Source: Blautia sp. MSJ-9
GTDB lineage: Bacteria > Bacillota > Clostridia > Lachnospirales > Lachnospiraceae
DNA: 64,000 bases
Reading direction: 5' to 3'
Assembly: GCF_018919065.1 (NCBI RefSeq)
Contig: NZ_JAHLQG010000018.1
Location: forward strand, 62,001-126,000
Below are positions 53,485 through 62,178 of the stretch, in pieces. The stretch's first letter is position 1; every line of letters starts with the position of its first letter. The translations under genes and the position numbers were made by a program. The notes below the pieces were generated by a model. That model was not told where the DNA came from, made no database searches, and saw only the letters and a program-made list of their open reading frames with translations.

Positions 53485-53888
53485 GATTATTATTCCTCCA
53501 AAATTATTTCATAGTGTTTTTGCTGATTGATTACTCGTTTTTTCATCTGTAGACAGTATAGCGAAAAGGAGGAGGGATGGCTAGGGAAGAATCGTACAAA
53601 GATTTTTTTTGTTTCTTGTCATTCTGACGAAAAGCCGGAATCAGTATTCGGGGATTCCATCAAACTGTCAAAAGGCATGAGAAAAACGCAGGACAAAATG
53701 ACGAAATTCTGTCTGCGTTTCTCAAAATTGGAGTTAAAATATGGTTCTTTTTACTACCTGTTACTCAAAATATATATAAGATTATGGTTTGGCTGAATCA
53801 AGTCAAAAATCTCTGACAATATGAAGGAACGGATGAGAAGAGACGAATATCGGGCTAAAATTACAGGAGGATCAGAAAAAGCAAATCA
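53485..53888. other. Intergenic region upstream of msmX
   Basis: This contains the msmX leader and, on the minus strand, a TATACT -10. GAATCAAGTCAA lies at about 53794 and relates to the window's repeated word. The open frame at 53527-53796 lacks a ribosome site and a family match, so I do not call it a gene. Confidence 0.4.
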
Positions 53889-54908
53889 TCAGGAAGCATT
53901 TTGCGCAAATTCTGTGTTGACCAGTTCTGTATACGGTGTACGTTCTTTCAGTTCACCTGCATCTTCCAGGATATCCTGCAGCAGTTCAAAACCATCCTGC
54001 CCGAACACCAGATTTTCTTTCCAGGTGTCCTGATCGTAATAACGTTTTACAATGGCTGTGATGGTATCCAGATCTGTTTCAGGGAACTGTGGCTCGATTA
54101 CTTCTGCAATCTCCTCTGGAGTATGACTCTGAACGTAGTCCATACCTTTCTGCAGAGCATCAGTGAATTTCTGCATGATATCAGGATTTTTTTTCATATA
54201 GCTGGTTTTGGCACTGTAGGAGGTATAAGGCACATAGCCGGAGTCAACACCAAGGGATGCCACGACATACCCAGCGCCCTGCTTTTCAAGAGCAGTAGCA
54301 GACGGCTCAAATTCTACAGTGAAATCTGCCGAATCATCTCCTGTAAAAGCAGCCGCAGTAGCGCCGAAGTCAATGCTCTGGTCAATAGACAGATCTTTCT
54401 GAGGGTCAAGGCTATTCTGCTTCAGAATATATTCAAATACCATTTCCGGCATGCCACCCTTACGTCCGCCTAATACTTTTTTATTTTTTAAATCTTCCCA
54501 TTTAAAATCAGGCATTTCTTCCCGTGCCACCAGGAAATTTCCTGCCCTCTGGGTAAGCTGCGCAAAATTAACAACAGGGTCAGTAGCTCCCTCTTGATAA
54601 GCATAAATAGAAGCTTCAGCTCCCATAAATCCAATATCTGCTTCTCCGGAAATCACAGCAGTCATTGTTTTATCCGCTCCAAATCCAGTAACAAGCGTCA
54701 GATCAAGTCCCTCATCTTTAAAATATTCTTTTTCAATTGCCACATACTGCGGTGCATAGAAAATAGAATGAGCAACCTCATTTAAAGTAACCTTTGTAAG
54801 TGTCTTATCATCTGAACTGTCTTTTTTCTTCGCAAATGCTGTTACCGGCACTGCAGTCACGGCAAGTATAACCGAAGCTGCCAGTGCAATCCATTTTTTA
54901 TTTTTCAT
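53889..54908 (-). CDS. ABC-type binding protein of the NMT1/SsuA-like family, orphan
   Basis: A 339-residue secreted protein with a signal peptide (MKNKKWIALAASVILAV to about AFAKK) and no lipobox. Features are VTLNEVAHSIFYAPQYVAIEKEYF, DIGFMGAEASIYAYQEGA and FKWEDLKNKKVLGGRKGG, as in SsuA/TauA/ThiY proteins, which bind sulfonates, pyrimidine precursors or similar small molecules. No permease or ATPase lies next to it, so it may use one elsewhere or function alone. Confidence 0.85.
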   Translation of the reverse strand: MKNKKWIALAASVILAVTAVPVTAFAKKKDSSDDKTLTKVTLNEVAHSIFYAPQYVAIEKEYFKDEGLDLTLVTGFGADKTMTAVISGEADIGFMGAEASIYAYQEGATDPVVNFAQLTQRAGNFLVAREEMPDFKWEDLKNKKVLGGRKGGMPEMVFEYILKQNSLDPQKDLSIDQSIDFGATAAAFTGDDSADFTVEFEPSATALEKQGAGYVVASLGVDSGYVPYTSYSAKTSYMKKNPDIMQKFTDALQKGMDYVQSHTPEEIAEVIEPQFPETDLDTITAIVKRYYDQDTWKENLVFGQDGFELLQDILEDAGELKERTPYTELVNTEFAQNAS

Positions 54909-55059
54909 GCAGATACTCCTTTTGAAGACTTCTGCTGTTAGAATATGCAGAAAGTATGGGCAGCGTTCGTATTTATTATTGTATGATCAGAAAGAAAACG
55001 ATATAGAGATTTGGCGTTTTTTAGTATAAAAAAGTAGTATAAAAAAGTATCGAATGTTG

Positions 55060-55088
55060 TTGACAAGCCTGAATACATTTGATAAGAT
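55060..55088 (+). promoter_or_regulatory. Promoter of the CaCA/GDT1 operon
   Basis: TTGACA (55060-55065) and TAAGAT (55083-55088) are 17 bp apart, upstream of the candidate riboswitch. Confidence 0.55.
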
Positions 55089-55267
55089 TTGTCAAGTAAC
55101 TTAATATTCCATGAGGGAGTAGTTAGCGCGAAAGTGTGATTTGTCAACATTCTGATTATATTAGAGAGTATAATCTGGCAAATCTTAAATAATGAGACTC
55201 ATGTATATCGATTAACAGCTGGTGTATGATGCATTGGCTGGTAATTGATATACATGAGTCTTTTTTT
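55084..55267 (+). promoter_or_regulatory. Candidate yybP-ykoY manganese riboswitch with terminator
   Basis: GAGGGAGTAG at 55113-55122, GTCAACA at 55143-55149 and GGCAA at 55177-55181 match conserved parts of the yybP-ykoY class. GATTATA (55154) pairs with TATAATC (55169) as an inner stem. The closing stem could be AAGATTTG (55084) with CAAATCTT (55179), or TTAATATT (55101) with AATCTTAA (55181), which fits the promoter better. A 15-bp perfect terminator stem (55195-55209 with 55247-55261) and seven T follow. The genes downstream are a CaCA exchanger and a GDT1/UPF0016 protein, typical partners of the class. Confidence 0.6.
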
Positions 55268-55341
55268 ATCTGCTGGGTATACTCGTAATAGCAGATATTT
55301 CGGTTGACAGTGCTGTTGTGGAGAATAAAAAGGAGGAAAAA

Positions 55342-56343
55342 ATGGAAAAATTCATTAACAATGCCCCATTTGCTCTTGTGCTTGTATTTCTTGTAATAGG
55401 TTTTGTACTGCTTATTAAGGGCGCAGACTTTTTTGTAGAGGGAAGCTCAAGCGTGGCAAAGAGACTGCATGTTCCATCTATTATTATCGGACTTACCATC
55501 GTTGCAATGGGAACATCACTTCCGGAGACAGCGGTCAGTGTATCGGCTTCACTTACCGGCAATAATGAACTTGCAGTAAGTAATGTAGTCGGTTCCAATA
55601 TATTCAACCTGATGGTTGTTATCGGCGTGTGTGCAATGATCGCTACAGTAGATGTTGCAAAAGAAACAATAAAGAGAGATATCCCGTTTTCACTTATCTG
55701 TGCAGGTCTTTTATTACTTTTTGGAATTGCCGGATTTGGTGATAAAGCAGGTATGACACTTGGACATCTTGATGGTGTGATATTTCTTGGTGCGTTTGCA
55801 GGATATATTTTCTACATGATCAAGATTGCATTAAAGGCAAGTAAGGAAGGCAAGAAGGTTGAGATTGAAGGTGGTTCAGATGAAGATATCAAGCTGATTT
55901 CAGTGCCGCTCAGTATTTTATTCATTATTGGTGGTGCAATTGCGATTGCAATCGGTGGAGATGTGACTGTAGATGCTGCTTCAAGAATAGCAAGTGATCT
56001 TGGAATGAGTCAGACACTTATTGGACTTACAATTGTTTCAATAGGAACATCACTTCCGGAACTTGTGACTTCAATAGTTGCAGCCAGAAAGAACGAAGTC
56101 GATATGGCACTTGGCAATGCGATTGGTTCAAATGTATTTAACATACTTATGGTACTTGGTATTGCATCAGCGATCAGTCCAATCAGCATAATTACTGAGA
56201 ATATTATTGATCTGTGTGTACTTATTGTATTTACAGTGTGTGTATGGATCTTTGCAGGAACCAAGAAGAAAATCGGAAAAATAGAGGGATTTGCTATGGT
56301 TGCGCTTTATGCGGCATATGCGGTTTACATTATAATAAGATAA
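55342..56343 (+). CDS. Calcium/sodium antiporter (CaCA family, YrbG-like)
   Basis: The start chosen is ATG 55342 after AAGGAGG; GTG 55318 is unlikely. The product has 333 residues and about ten helices. The two alpha repeats are GTSLPETAVSVSASL with SNIFNLMVVIG, and GTSLPELVTSIVAARK with SNVFNILMVLG. Members exchange Ca2+ (and sometimes Mn2+) for Na+ or H+. With the GDT1 protein 16 bp downstream and the candidate Mn riboswitch upstream, a manganese or calcium export role is inferred. Confidence 0.9.
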   Translation: MEKFINNAPFALVLVFLVIGFVLLIKGADFFVEGSSSVAKRLHVPSIIIGLTIVAMGTSLPETAVSVSASLTGNNELAVSNVVGSNIFNLMVVIGVCAMIATVDVAKETIKRDIPFSLICAGLLLLFGIAGFGDKAGMTLGHLDGVIFLGAFAGYIFYMIKIALKASKEGKKVEIEGGSDEDIKLISVPLSILFIIGGAIAIAIGGDVTVDAASRIASDLGMSQTLIGLTIVSIGTSLPELVTSIVAARKNEVDMALGNAIGSNVFNILMVLGIASAISPISIITENIIDLCVLIVFTVCVWIFAGTKKKIGKIEGFAMVALYAAYAVYIIIR

Positions 56344-56359
56344 AGGAGATATCAGACAA

Positions 56360-57049
56360 ATGTTATTATTTTTAAAGGTATTTTTTACTGAATTCATAGC
56401 AGAAATGGGAGACAAAACTCAGTTCATGCTTATCGCTCTTACTTCTAAGTACAGGTTAAAAGATATTATATTTGGAACTGCTGCAGCAATCCTTGTACTT
56501 AACGGACTGGCTGTTTTGGCAGGCGGACTTGTCAGCGAATTCATTCCTGACTGGCTCATTAAGACAGCAGCAGCACTGGCATTTCTTTACTTTGCTGCAT
56601 CAACGATTGCCGGTGATGATGACGATGAAGAGGAAGAGGGCGGTAAATCAAAAATTAAATTCGCTCCACTCGCAGTTTTCTGTACATTTTTCCTGGCAGA
56701 ACTTGGAGACAAGACGCAGCTTACTGCTATTACATTTGGCGCTAATGAAGGTATAGAGTCAGCACTTGTTGTGTGGATCGGATGTTCCCTGGGACTTTTT
56801 GCTGCGGATATCCTTGGAATGTTAGTCGGCTATCTTTTAAAGAGCAAGACTCCGGATGGACTGCTTAATACACTTGCATTTGTGATATTCTCTGTATTCG
56901 GTGTATACACATTCTATCAGGGACTTAAGATTATCAGCGCAGGCGTCTGTCCAATCCCGGTATGGCCGATACTTATATCTGTAACTGTTGTTTTTGCTGT
57001 TTTATGTGTCTGTCTTTTTATAAGAAAAGAGAAGAAGAAAATTAAATAA
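56360..57049 (+). CDS. GDT1/UPF0016/TMEM165 family cation transporter
   Basis: A 229-residue membrane protein with two copies of the family's E-x-G-D-K-T motif, AEMGDKTQF and AELGDKTQL, each in a hydrophobic half, and an acidic loop (DDDDEEEE-like, about residues 90-98) between. Members export Mn2+ or exchange Ca2+/H+. It is directly behind the CaCA gene, so both are probably under the same riboswitch control. Confidence 0.92.
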   Translation: MLLFLKVFFTEFIAEMGDKTQFMLIALTSKYRLKDIIFGTAAAILVLNGLAVLAGGLVSEFIPDWLIKTAAALAFLYFAASTIAGDDDDEEEEGGKSKIKFAPLAVFCTFFLAELGDKTQLTAITFGANEGIESALVVWIGCSLGLFAADILGMLVGYLLKSKTPDGLLNTLAFVIFSVFGVYTFYQGLKIISAGVCPIPVWPILISVTVVFAVLCVCLFIRKEKKKIK

Positions 57050-57144
57050 ATCGATGAGGAAAGCTATAGAAAGCAAGTCTATTATGTTTCATCAGTATTA
57101 TTGTACGAAGAAATATGAAACTTAAAATTCAGGAGGACAACTAT

Positions 57145-57303
57145 ATGAAAATTGTAATTATTAACGGGGATGAAAAAGTGATAGATGTGGCATGGGCAGC
57201 GGGTTTTACAAGCTTGTCTGTATTTAATCGCTTTTTTAAAAAACAGATGGGACAGACACCATCAGAATATAGAAAGAACCAGTCAAAGCCATCTATAAAC
57301 TGA
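57145..57303 (+). pseudogene. Chimeric remnant: reductase-like start joined to AraC C-terminus
   Basis: The 52-residue frame starts with MKIVIING, typical of flavodoxin-type or NADPH-dependent reductases, after AGGAGG. It then runs straight into VAWAAGFTSLSVFNRFFKKQMGQTPSEYRK, the second helix-turn-helix of an AraC/XylS regulator. This looks like a deletion that joined two genes; an active product is unlikely. Confidence 0.7.
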
Positions 57304-57376
57304 AAATAAGTAGAAATTCTCAGCAAGAAAGAATCCTGCAAAAAAGCTCTGCCGATCTGACAGAGCTTTTTATTTT

Positions 57377-57953
57377 CTAACGAATATTTTTCTGATCTTT
57401 CTTTGTACGGATTTTATCGTCATACATTTTCTGGTCTGCTTCATTCAGCAGATCTAAGAGGGTAAGTCCGGAATAATCTTCGGAGTATGCATATCCGCAG
57501 GCATAATTTATCTGGAATTCTCCACGCAGGCCATGGAATTTCAGGATCATAACGTCCCTGTTCTTCTTTGGCAAACAGAATATCCTGAGCACGTTCGGCA
57601 GTGTAGGAAAGATCGCCCATAATATCAATCTCGCCGTTTTTGAGCATTTCAAGAAGTTCATTGAAGCTGCCGTTTACATATTCATATTCCCATCCTGCAT
57701 AATAGGCAATCTGCTGGAGATATTCATAACCGTAGCCTGATTTTGGTTCATCGCCTTCGCCTTCCTGATAACCAGGATAATTCAGATATCCAACCCGGAC
57801 TTTCTTTAATGTATGAGTTTCCTTCAGGGATTCTTTCTGTGTTTCTGGCGTTGCTTCGGCAGCTCTGGAAAGAACAGGGGGCGATGCAAAGATCAGGATT
57901 GCCATGATCAGTAAAATACTGACTTTTAATGTGTGTTGTAATTTCTTTTTCAT
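57377..57953 (-). pseudogene. Remnant of SBP3-GGDEF protein (internal deletion, frameshift)
   Basis: The first part, from ATG 57953, has a signal peptide and the start of a family 3 solute-binding domain (VRVGYLNYPGYQEG, ELLEMLKNGEIDIMGDLSYTAERA, DILFAKEE). A different frame then gives LRGEFQINYACGYAYSE and LLDLLNEADQKMYDDK, the end of a GGDEF diguanylate cyclase domain. The middle, including the second half of the binding domain and the GGDEF active site, is absent, and the joined frames do not match. The gene was probably a c-di-GMP sensor-cyclase and is now broken. Confidence 0.75.
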
Positions 57954-58277
57954 ACGTTAGCCTGTAAATCTTTCTCTGTTAATGTGTTTTTGGATGTGTG
58001 TATTTCTATATTTTATAGTGATAAAGTACTTGACGTCAATATATTTGTATATATTGTTGAAAATATAATAGTATTTTTATATTATAGTAAGAAATTCTGA
58101 CAATTACATAAAGATGTGTGCTATAATAAAAAAGCAAAACTTAACCGAATCAAGTAAGTTCTCGGTTTCAATTGCGAAAAGTAATAAGCAATGGATGAGG
58201 ACTTAGGAATGGTATTTGCATTATGCACAGCAGGCAGTAATTTGCTTCGCCTGACATTAATACTGGAGGAAAATAAA
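57954..58277. other. Intergenic region between GGDEF remnant and DUF6440 gene
   Basis: This has the palindrome TTGACGTCAA at 58030-58039, an extended -10 TGC-TATAAT at 58122-58127 and the repeated word TTAACCGAATCAAGTAAGT at 58141-58159. No gene is seen besides the DUF6440 start at its end. Confidence 0.45.
58141..58159 (+). repeat. 19-bp intergenic repeat word, copy 2
   Basis: TTAACCGAATCAAGTAAGT, exactly as at 3290-3308. Confidence 0.55.
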
Positions 58278-58457
58278 ATGGCCAAAAACGAAAGATTCAA
58301 AAAAGTTTATTCTCAGGGTGCAATGACAGGAACAGAAATCTGGGTTGACAGAGAAACAGGTGTGAATTATGTATTCCATTTCAGTGGATATGCAGGTGGA
58401 CTGACACCATTACTGGATAAAGACGGAAAGCCTGTTGTTACTTTGGTTGAGGACTGA
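58278..58457 (+). CDS. DUF6440 family small protein
   Basis: Start ATG 58278 follows GGAGG; the longer frame from 58191 is in intergenic DNA. The 59-residue product has EIWVDRETGVNYVFHFSGYAGGLTPLLDKDGK, which matches the DUF6440 family. Such small proteins have no known function. No signal peptide or membrane helix is seen. Confidence 0.75.
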   Translation: MAKNERFKKVYSQGAMTGTEIWVDRETGVNYVFHFSGYAGGLTPLLDKDGKPVVTLVED

Positions 58458-58561
58458 TGTTACGGGAAATTCGAACAATTCTGGGTTTTGGAATTTCGAC
58501 ATATAAAAAGAGAAATATAAATAAAGAGAAAGATATTATCTGATTGGAGGATACAAATACA

Positions 58562-59920
58562 ATGGATATGAAAGAACAAATTCATGGATTAACAGATGAA
58601 ATGCTTACAAACCTTGGCAGACTGGTAGCTATTGACTCTCAGCTTGGCACCCCGGCAGAGGGAATGCCATTTGGCGAGGGACCTGCGAAAGCGCTTGAAG
58701 AGGGACTTAAAATTGCAGAAGAACTCGGTTTCAAGACAGTAAATCTGGACAACTACTGTGGTTATGCAGAGATGGGCGAGGGCGAAGAAATCGTAGGTAT
58801 TGCCGGACATCTCGACATTGTACCGGTAGGAGGAGACTGGACCTATGATCCATTTAAGCTGACACGAGAGGGTGACTATGTTTATGGCCGTGGAACAACC
58901 GATGACAAAGGCCCTGTTCTGGAGGCACTTTATGCTATGAAACTTCTCCGCGATTTTGGGGTGAAATTGAACAAAAGAGTCCGTCTCATCATGGGATGTA
59001 ACGAGGAAACAGGCTCCAAATGTATGGAACATTATAATGAGGTAGCAGAAGAATTATCCTGCGGTTTCACACCAGATGCCAACTTCCCATGCATCCACGG
59101 TGAAAAGGGCCATATGGGAATGATGGCATATTCCAAGAACACAAAGATTATTTCAGCAGATGGCGGCTTCGTTTCCAACGCAGTATGCGATTCCTGCACC
59201 ATCGTTGTTCCGGCAGAAGCAGGACTGAAAGAAAAGCTGGAAGCGTCACTTTCCGAAACAAAACTTCAGGAATACAAACTGACAGAAGAAAATGGACAGC
59301 TCAGCATCTATGCAAAAGGCGTTCCTGCACATGCCAGCACCCCGACTCTCGGAGTGAATGCAGCAGGTGTTACTTTTGAGTGCTTGGAGAAAGCAGGATT
59401 CGAGGATGATTTTGTGAAATTCTATAATACACATATCGGAACCTCCTGCGATGGTTCCGGAATCGGACTGAAATTTGCGGATGAGTACGGAGACCTTACT
59501 TTATGTAATGGAATCATTAAGACAGAAAATGGAGTAGTTTCCTGCACCATCGATATCCGTGTTCCTGTAACCTTAAAAGCATACGAAGTCCGCAAAATGT
59601 GCGCAGACAGACTGGAAGACGAAAACGGCCGCATGGAAATCCTGGAGATTGGTGATCCGTTATTCTTTCCAAGAGAATCTCCGCTTGTAAATGCCTTATA
59701 CAAAGCTTATACAGATGTAACAGGCGATACAGAAAACAAGCCAATGGTAATCGGCGGCGGAACTTACGCAAAATCCCTCAAGAACATCATCGCATTCGGA
59801 CCGGAGAAAATGGGAATCGACTACAGAATCCACAGCGCAGACGAGTATATTCTGGTGTCTGGTATGGAAGAAGCAGTTCTGATCTATATGGAGGCTATCA
59901 AAAATCTTTTGGCTATCTGA
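58562..59920 (+). CDS. M20 dipeptidase, PepV/Sapep-like
   Basis: The start chosen is ATG 58562 after GGAGG. The product has 452 residues. Metal-binding segments are GHLDIVPVGGDWTYDPF, GRGTTDDKGP and GCNEETGSKCMEHY; the lid domain lies around residues 190-330, and the IGGGTYAKS motif comes late. PepV-type enzymes cut dipeptides and some longer N-terminal amino acids, probably in the cytoplasm since there is no signal peptide. The gene is alone, with an inverted repeat after it. Confidence 0.9.
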   Translation: MDMKEQIHGLTDEMLTNLGRLVAIDSQLGTPAEGMPFGEGPAKALEEGLKIAEELGFKTVNLDNYCGYAEMGEGEEIVGIAGHLDIVPVGGDWTYDPFKLTREGDYVYGRGTTDDKGPVLEALYAMKLLRDFGVKLNKRVRLIMGCNEETGSKCMEHYNEVAEELSCGFTPDANFPCIHGEKGHMGMMAYSKNTKIISADGGFVSNAVCDSCTIVVPAEAGLKEKLEASLSETKLQEYKLTEENGQLSIYAKGVPAHASTPTLGVNAAGVTFECLEKAGFEDDFVKFYNTHIGTSCDGSGIGLKFADEYGDLTLCNGIIKTENGVVSCTIDIRVPVTLKAYEVRKMCADRLEDENGRMEILEIGDPLFFPRESPLVNALYKAYTDVTGDTENKPMVIGGGTYAKSLKNIIAFGPEKMGIDYRIHSADEYILVSGMEEAVLIYMEAIKNLLAI

Positions 59921-59934
59921 AAATTTGCATAATT

Positions 59935-59964
59935 ATTCAGCTGCTTCGCAACTGGCAGCTGAAT
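59935..59964. repeat. Inverted repeat after the dipeptidase gene
   Basis: ATTCAGCTGC and GCAGCTGAAT are perfect 10-bp arms across a 10-nt loop. There is no T-run, so termination is uncertain. Confidence 0.6.
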
Positions 59965-60009
59965 GGTTATAAATTCGCTTCTGTAAATGATAAAAAGAAA
60001 GGAATCTAT

Positions 60010-61086
60010 ATGTTTACAAAAGAAGAAACGAATTTTTGTAAAGGAATAGCCATTGTTATGATGCTGTTTCATCATCTGTTCAATGACTTCGAAGAGTACG
60101 CCGGATATATTGTGGATTATCGGCCATTTACGCCGGATTGTCTGACTTTTCTGGCTCTGTTGTGCAAAGTATGTGTAGCAGTTTTTGTATTCTTAAGTGG
60201 CTATGGCATTACTTTTGTTTATCACAAAACATTCGGGGACAGAGAACCGGAGAAAAAAGAACTGGTGGCTTTTACGTGGAACAGATACTGGAAACTTATG
60301 GCAGGGTACTGGTTTATTTTTATTCTTGCTTTGTTATGTCAGCCATTGGGAAGAACAATTGCGGATGCATACGGAACGGCAACAAAGGATATTATATTTT
60401 ACTTTGTGATTGATTTCCTGGGATTGTCTTATCTGTTTTCAACACCTACATTAAATCCTACCTGGTGGTATATGAGTCTGGCAATTTTCATTATCTTTGT
60501 GATGCCTTTTATCATACGTCTGATGCGGAGATACGGGGCACTCACTGTAGTGGCAGTATTGACTGGCGGAGTTTATTTGCTGGGAACGGCGAATCCTTCC
60601 ACATTTTATCTGTTCAGTCTGCTTTTGGGGGCGGCCTGTATGGAAACTGGATTCTTCCACAAACTGACACAGATAACGGATAAGAACAAGATAAGAAAAT
60701 ATACAGTATTTATTGTGGAACTGGTGATACTTTTTATACTTTTACGTTATCGTACGAATTACAATCTGAACGGAATTGTTGATGGATTACTTGCGCTGGT
60801 CATAGCCTGTGCAGTACATACGGTTCTGATAGATATACCGGTAGTATCACCTGCTGTTTGCTTTATTGGAAAGTATTCACTGAATATCTTTTTATTCCAT
60901 ACTTTATTATATTCCTATTATTTCCTGAGATTCTTTTTCTCATTCCATTACTGGGTTCTGATCGTGCTGTCACTGCTGGTGGTATCGCTTCTGGTATCTG
61001 TAGGAATTGAGTTTGTAAAAGAGAGAAGCGGATATACAAAAGTGATGAGAAAAGCAGGGGAAAAAGTGCTTCTGTTTTGGGAATAA
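60010..61086 (+). CDS. Acyltransferase 3 family membrane protein
   Basis: A 358-residue protein with about ten helices. Near the N-terminus MLFHHLFNDFEEY supplies the family's His, and VFVFLSGYGITFVYHK follows. These proteins transfer acetyl or other acyl groups to carbohydrates at the membrane. AAAGGA lies before the ATG. It could modify the surface polymer, but it is far from the polysaccharide genes. Confidence 0.82.
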   Translation: MFTKEETNFCKGIAIVMMLFHHLFNDFEEYAGYIVDYRPFTPDCLTFLALLCKVCVAVFVFLSGYGITFVYHKTFGDREPEKKELVAFTWNRYWKLMAGYWFIFILALLCQPLGRTIADAYGTATKDIIFYFVIDFLGLSYLFSTPTLNPTWWYMSLAIFIIFVMPFIIRLMRRYGALTVVAVLTGGVYLLGTANPSTFYLFSLLLGAACMETGFFHKLTQITDKNKIRKYTVFIVELVILFILLRYRTNYNLNGIVDGLLALVIACAVHTVLIDIPVVSPAVCFIGKYSLNIFLFHTLLYSYYFLRFFFSFHYWVLIVLSLLVVSLLVSVGIEFVKERSGYTKVMRKAGEKVLLFWE

Positions 61087-61156
61087 ATAGGTTTTGGAAG
61101 ATAGGATTTCAGGCATTGCAGAATTAATTTGCGGTAAAATAGAGAAAATATAAGCA

Positions 61157-61189
61157 GAGCAGTATTTCGGAGAGGAAGTACTGCTTTGT
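61157..61189 (+). terminator. Terminator-like hairpin after the acyltransferase gene
   Basis: AGCAGTA pairs with TACTGCT, followed by TTGTTT; the T-run is short. Confidence 0.45.
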
Positions 61190-61255
61190 TTATGGTTTGA
61201 TTGTGGATATCTGTTTGATATGCAATGAAAGAAATATGACAAAGGAGAGCAAAAC

Positions 61256-61810
61256 ATGAAATTAGCAGTATTTTTCCCGGGCATCGGGTATCATTGTGAC
61301 AAACCACTTTTATATTATTCACGGAAACTGGCCCAGGAATGTGGATATAAAGAGACAATTACATTGAGCTATTCTTATGATGGTGGAAACATCCGCGGAA
61401 ATGAAGAAAAAATGCAGCAGGTATTTGAGATTCTGTATGCACAGGCGGAGAAAAGTCTTTCTGCGATTGATTTTAACAAATACGACGAAATATTATTCAT
61501 CTCAAAAAGCGTAGGTACGATCATCGCATCAGCATATGCAGAAAAACACAACCTCAAATGCCGCCAGATTCTGTATACACCTCTGGAATACACATATGAT
61601 TATAAACATGATAATGCAATCGCTTTTATCGGAACATCAGATCCATGGAGTATAGTTCCTGAAGTACAGGAACTTTCTCAAAAACAAAAAGTGCCAATAT
61701 ATGTTTATGAAAACACAAATCACTCACTGGAAACAGAAGATACACTGGAAAATCTGAAAATTCTTCAGGATGTTATGCTAAAGACAAGGGAATATTTAAT
61801 TAAAAGGTGA
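61256..61810 (+). CDS. Alpha/beta-hydrolase-like protein
   Basis: A 184-residue cytoplasmic protein with a fold fitting the alpha/beta hydrolases: candidate Ser in ISKSVGTIIA, Asp in IGTSDPWSIV and His in NTNHSLE. The start has AAAGGAGA before it. The short size is usual for small carboxylesterase-like members. The remnant LysR gene begins seven bases after its stop. Confidence 0.65.
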   Translation: MKLAVFFPGIGYHCDKPLLYYSRKLAQECGYKETITLSYSYDGGNIRGNEEKMQQVFEILYAQAEKSLSAIDFNKYDEILFISKSVGTIIASAYAEKHNLKCRQILYTPLEYTYDYKHDNAIAFIGTSDPWSIVPEVQELSQKQKVPIYVYENTNHSLETEDTLENLKILQDVMLKTREYLIKR

Positions 61811-61817
61811 AAAAAAC

Positions 61818-62069
61818 ATGGACTTACGAGTATTACGCTACTTCCTGACAGTAGCAAAAGAACAAAGCTTCACAAAAGCCGCCGAACAACTTCATATCAC
61901 CCAGCCCACTCTTTCCCGACAGCTTGCGGCTCTGGAAGAGGAACTGGAAACGCCTCTTTTCAAACGTGGTGGTCATCACATTACCCTCCCGAAATACTGG
62001 CGCAGACACATTCCACATTCCCGTGCAGTGAATAAATTTATCGATGAAATCAATGCTTTTCAGGCATAA
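61818..62069 (+). pseudogene. LysR family regulator remnant with internal deletion
   Basis: The 83-residue frame has a normal LysR helix-turn-helix (MDLRVLRYFLTVAKEQSF to ALEEELETPLFKRG) and then jumps to a C-terminal-like end (HSRAVNKFIDEINAF). About 200 residues of the effector-binding domain are absent. The frame stays open, but a working regulator is unlikely. A small DNA-binding product is possible. Confidence 0.8.
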
Positions 62070-62121
62070 AAAGTAATTCAATATAAGTATTAGACATAAT
62101 GACATTTGCAGATTAAAATAA

Positions 62122-62158
62122 TGTGCAGGATATGAAAAAAGTATCCTGCACATTTTTT
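62122..62158 (+). terminator. Rho-independent terminator after the LysR remnant
   Basis: TGTGCAGGATA pairs with TATCCTGCACA across 9 nt and is followed by six T. Confidence 0.9.
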
Positions 62159-62178
62159 ATCAAGGAGGATTCTTTATC

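Noticed and set aside
53527..53796. 89-residue open frame
   Set aside because: No ribosome site, no family features, and it lies in the upstream region of the opposite-strand msmX gene.
55141..55174. TTGTCA and TATAAT as a promoter
   Set aside because: The spacing of 22 bp is too long and TATAAT is one arm of the inner stem of the candidate riboswitch.
60138..60413. 91-residue + strand open frame
   Set aside because: Shadow of the acyltransferase gene in another frame.
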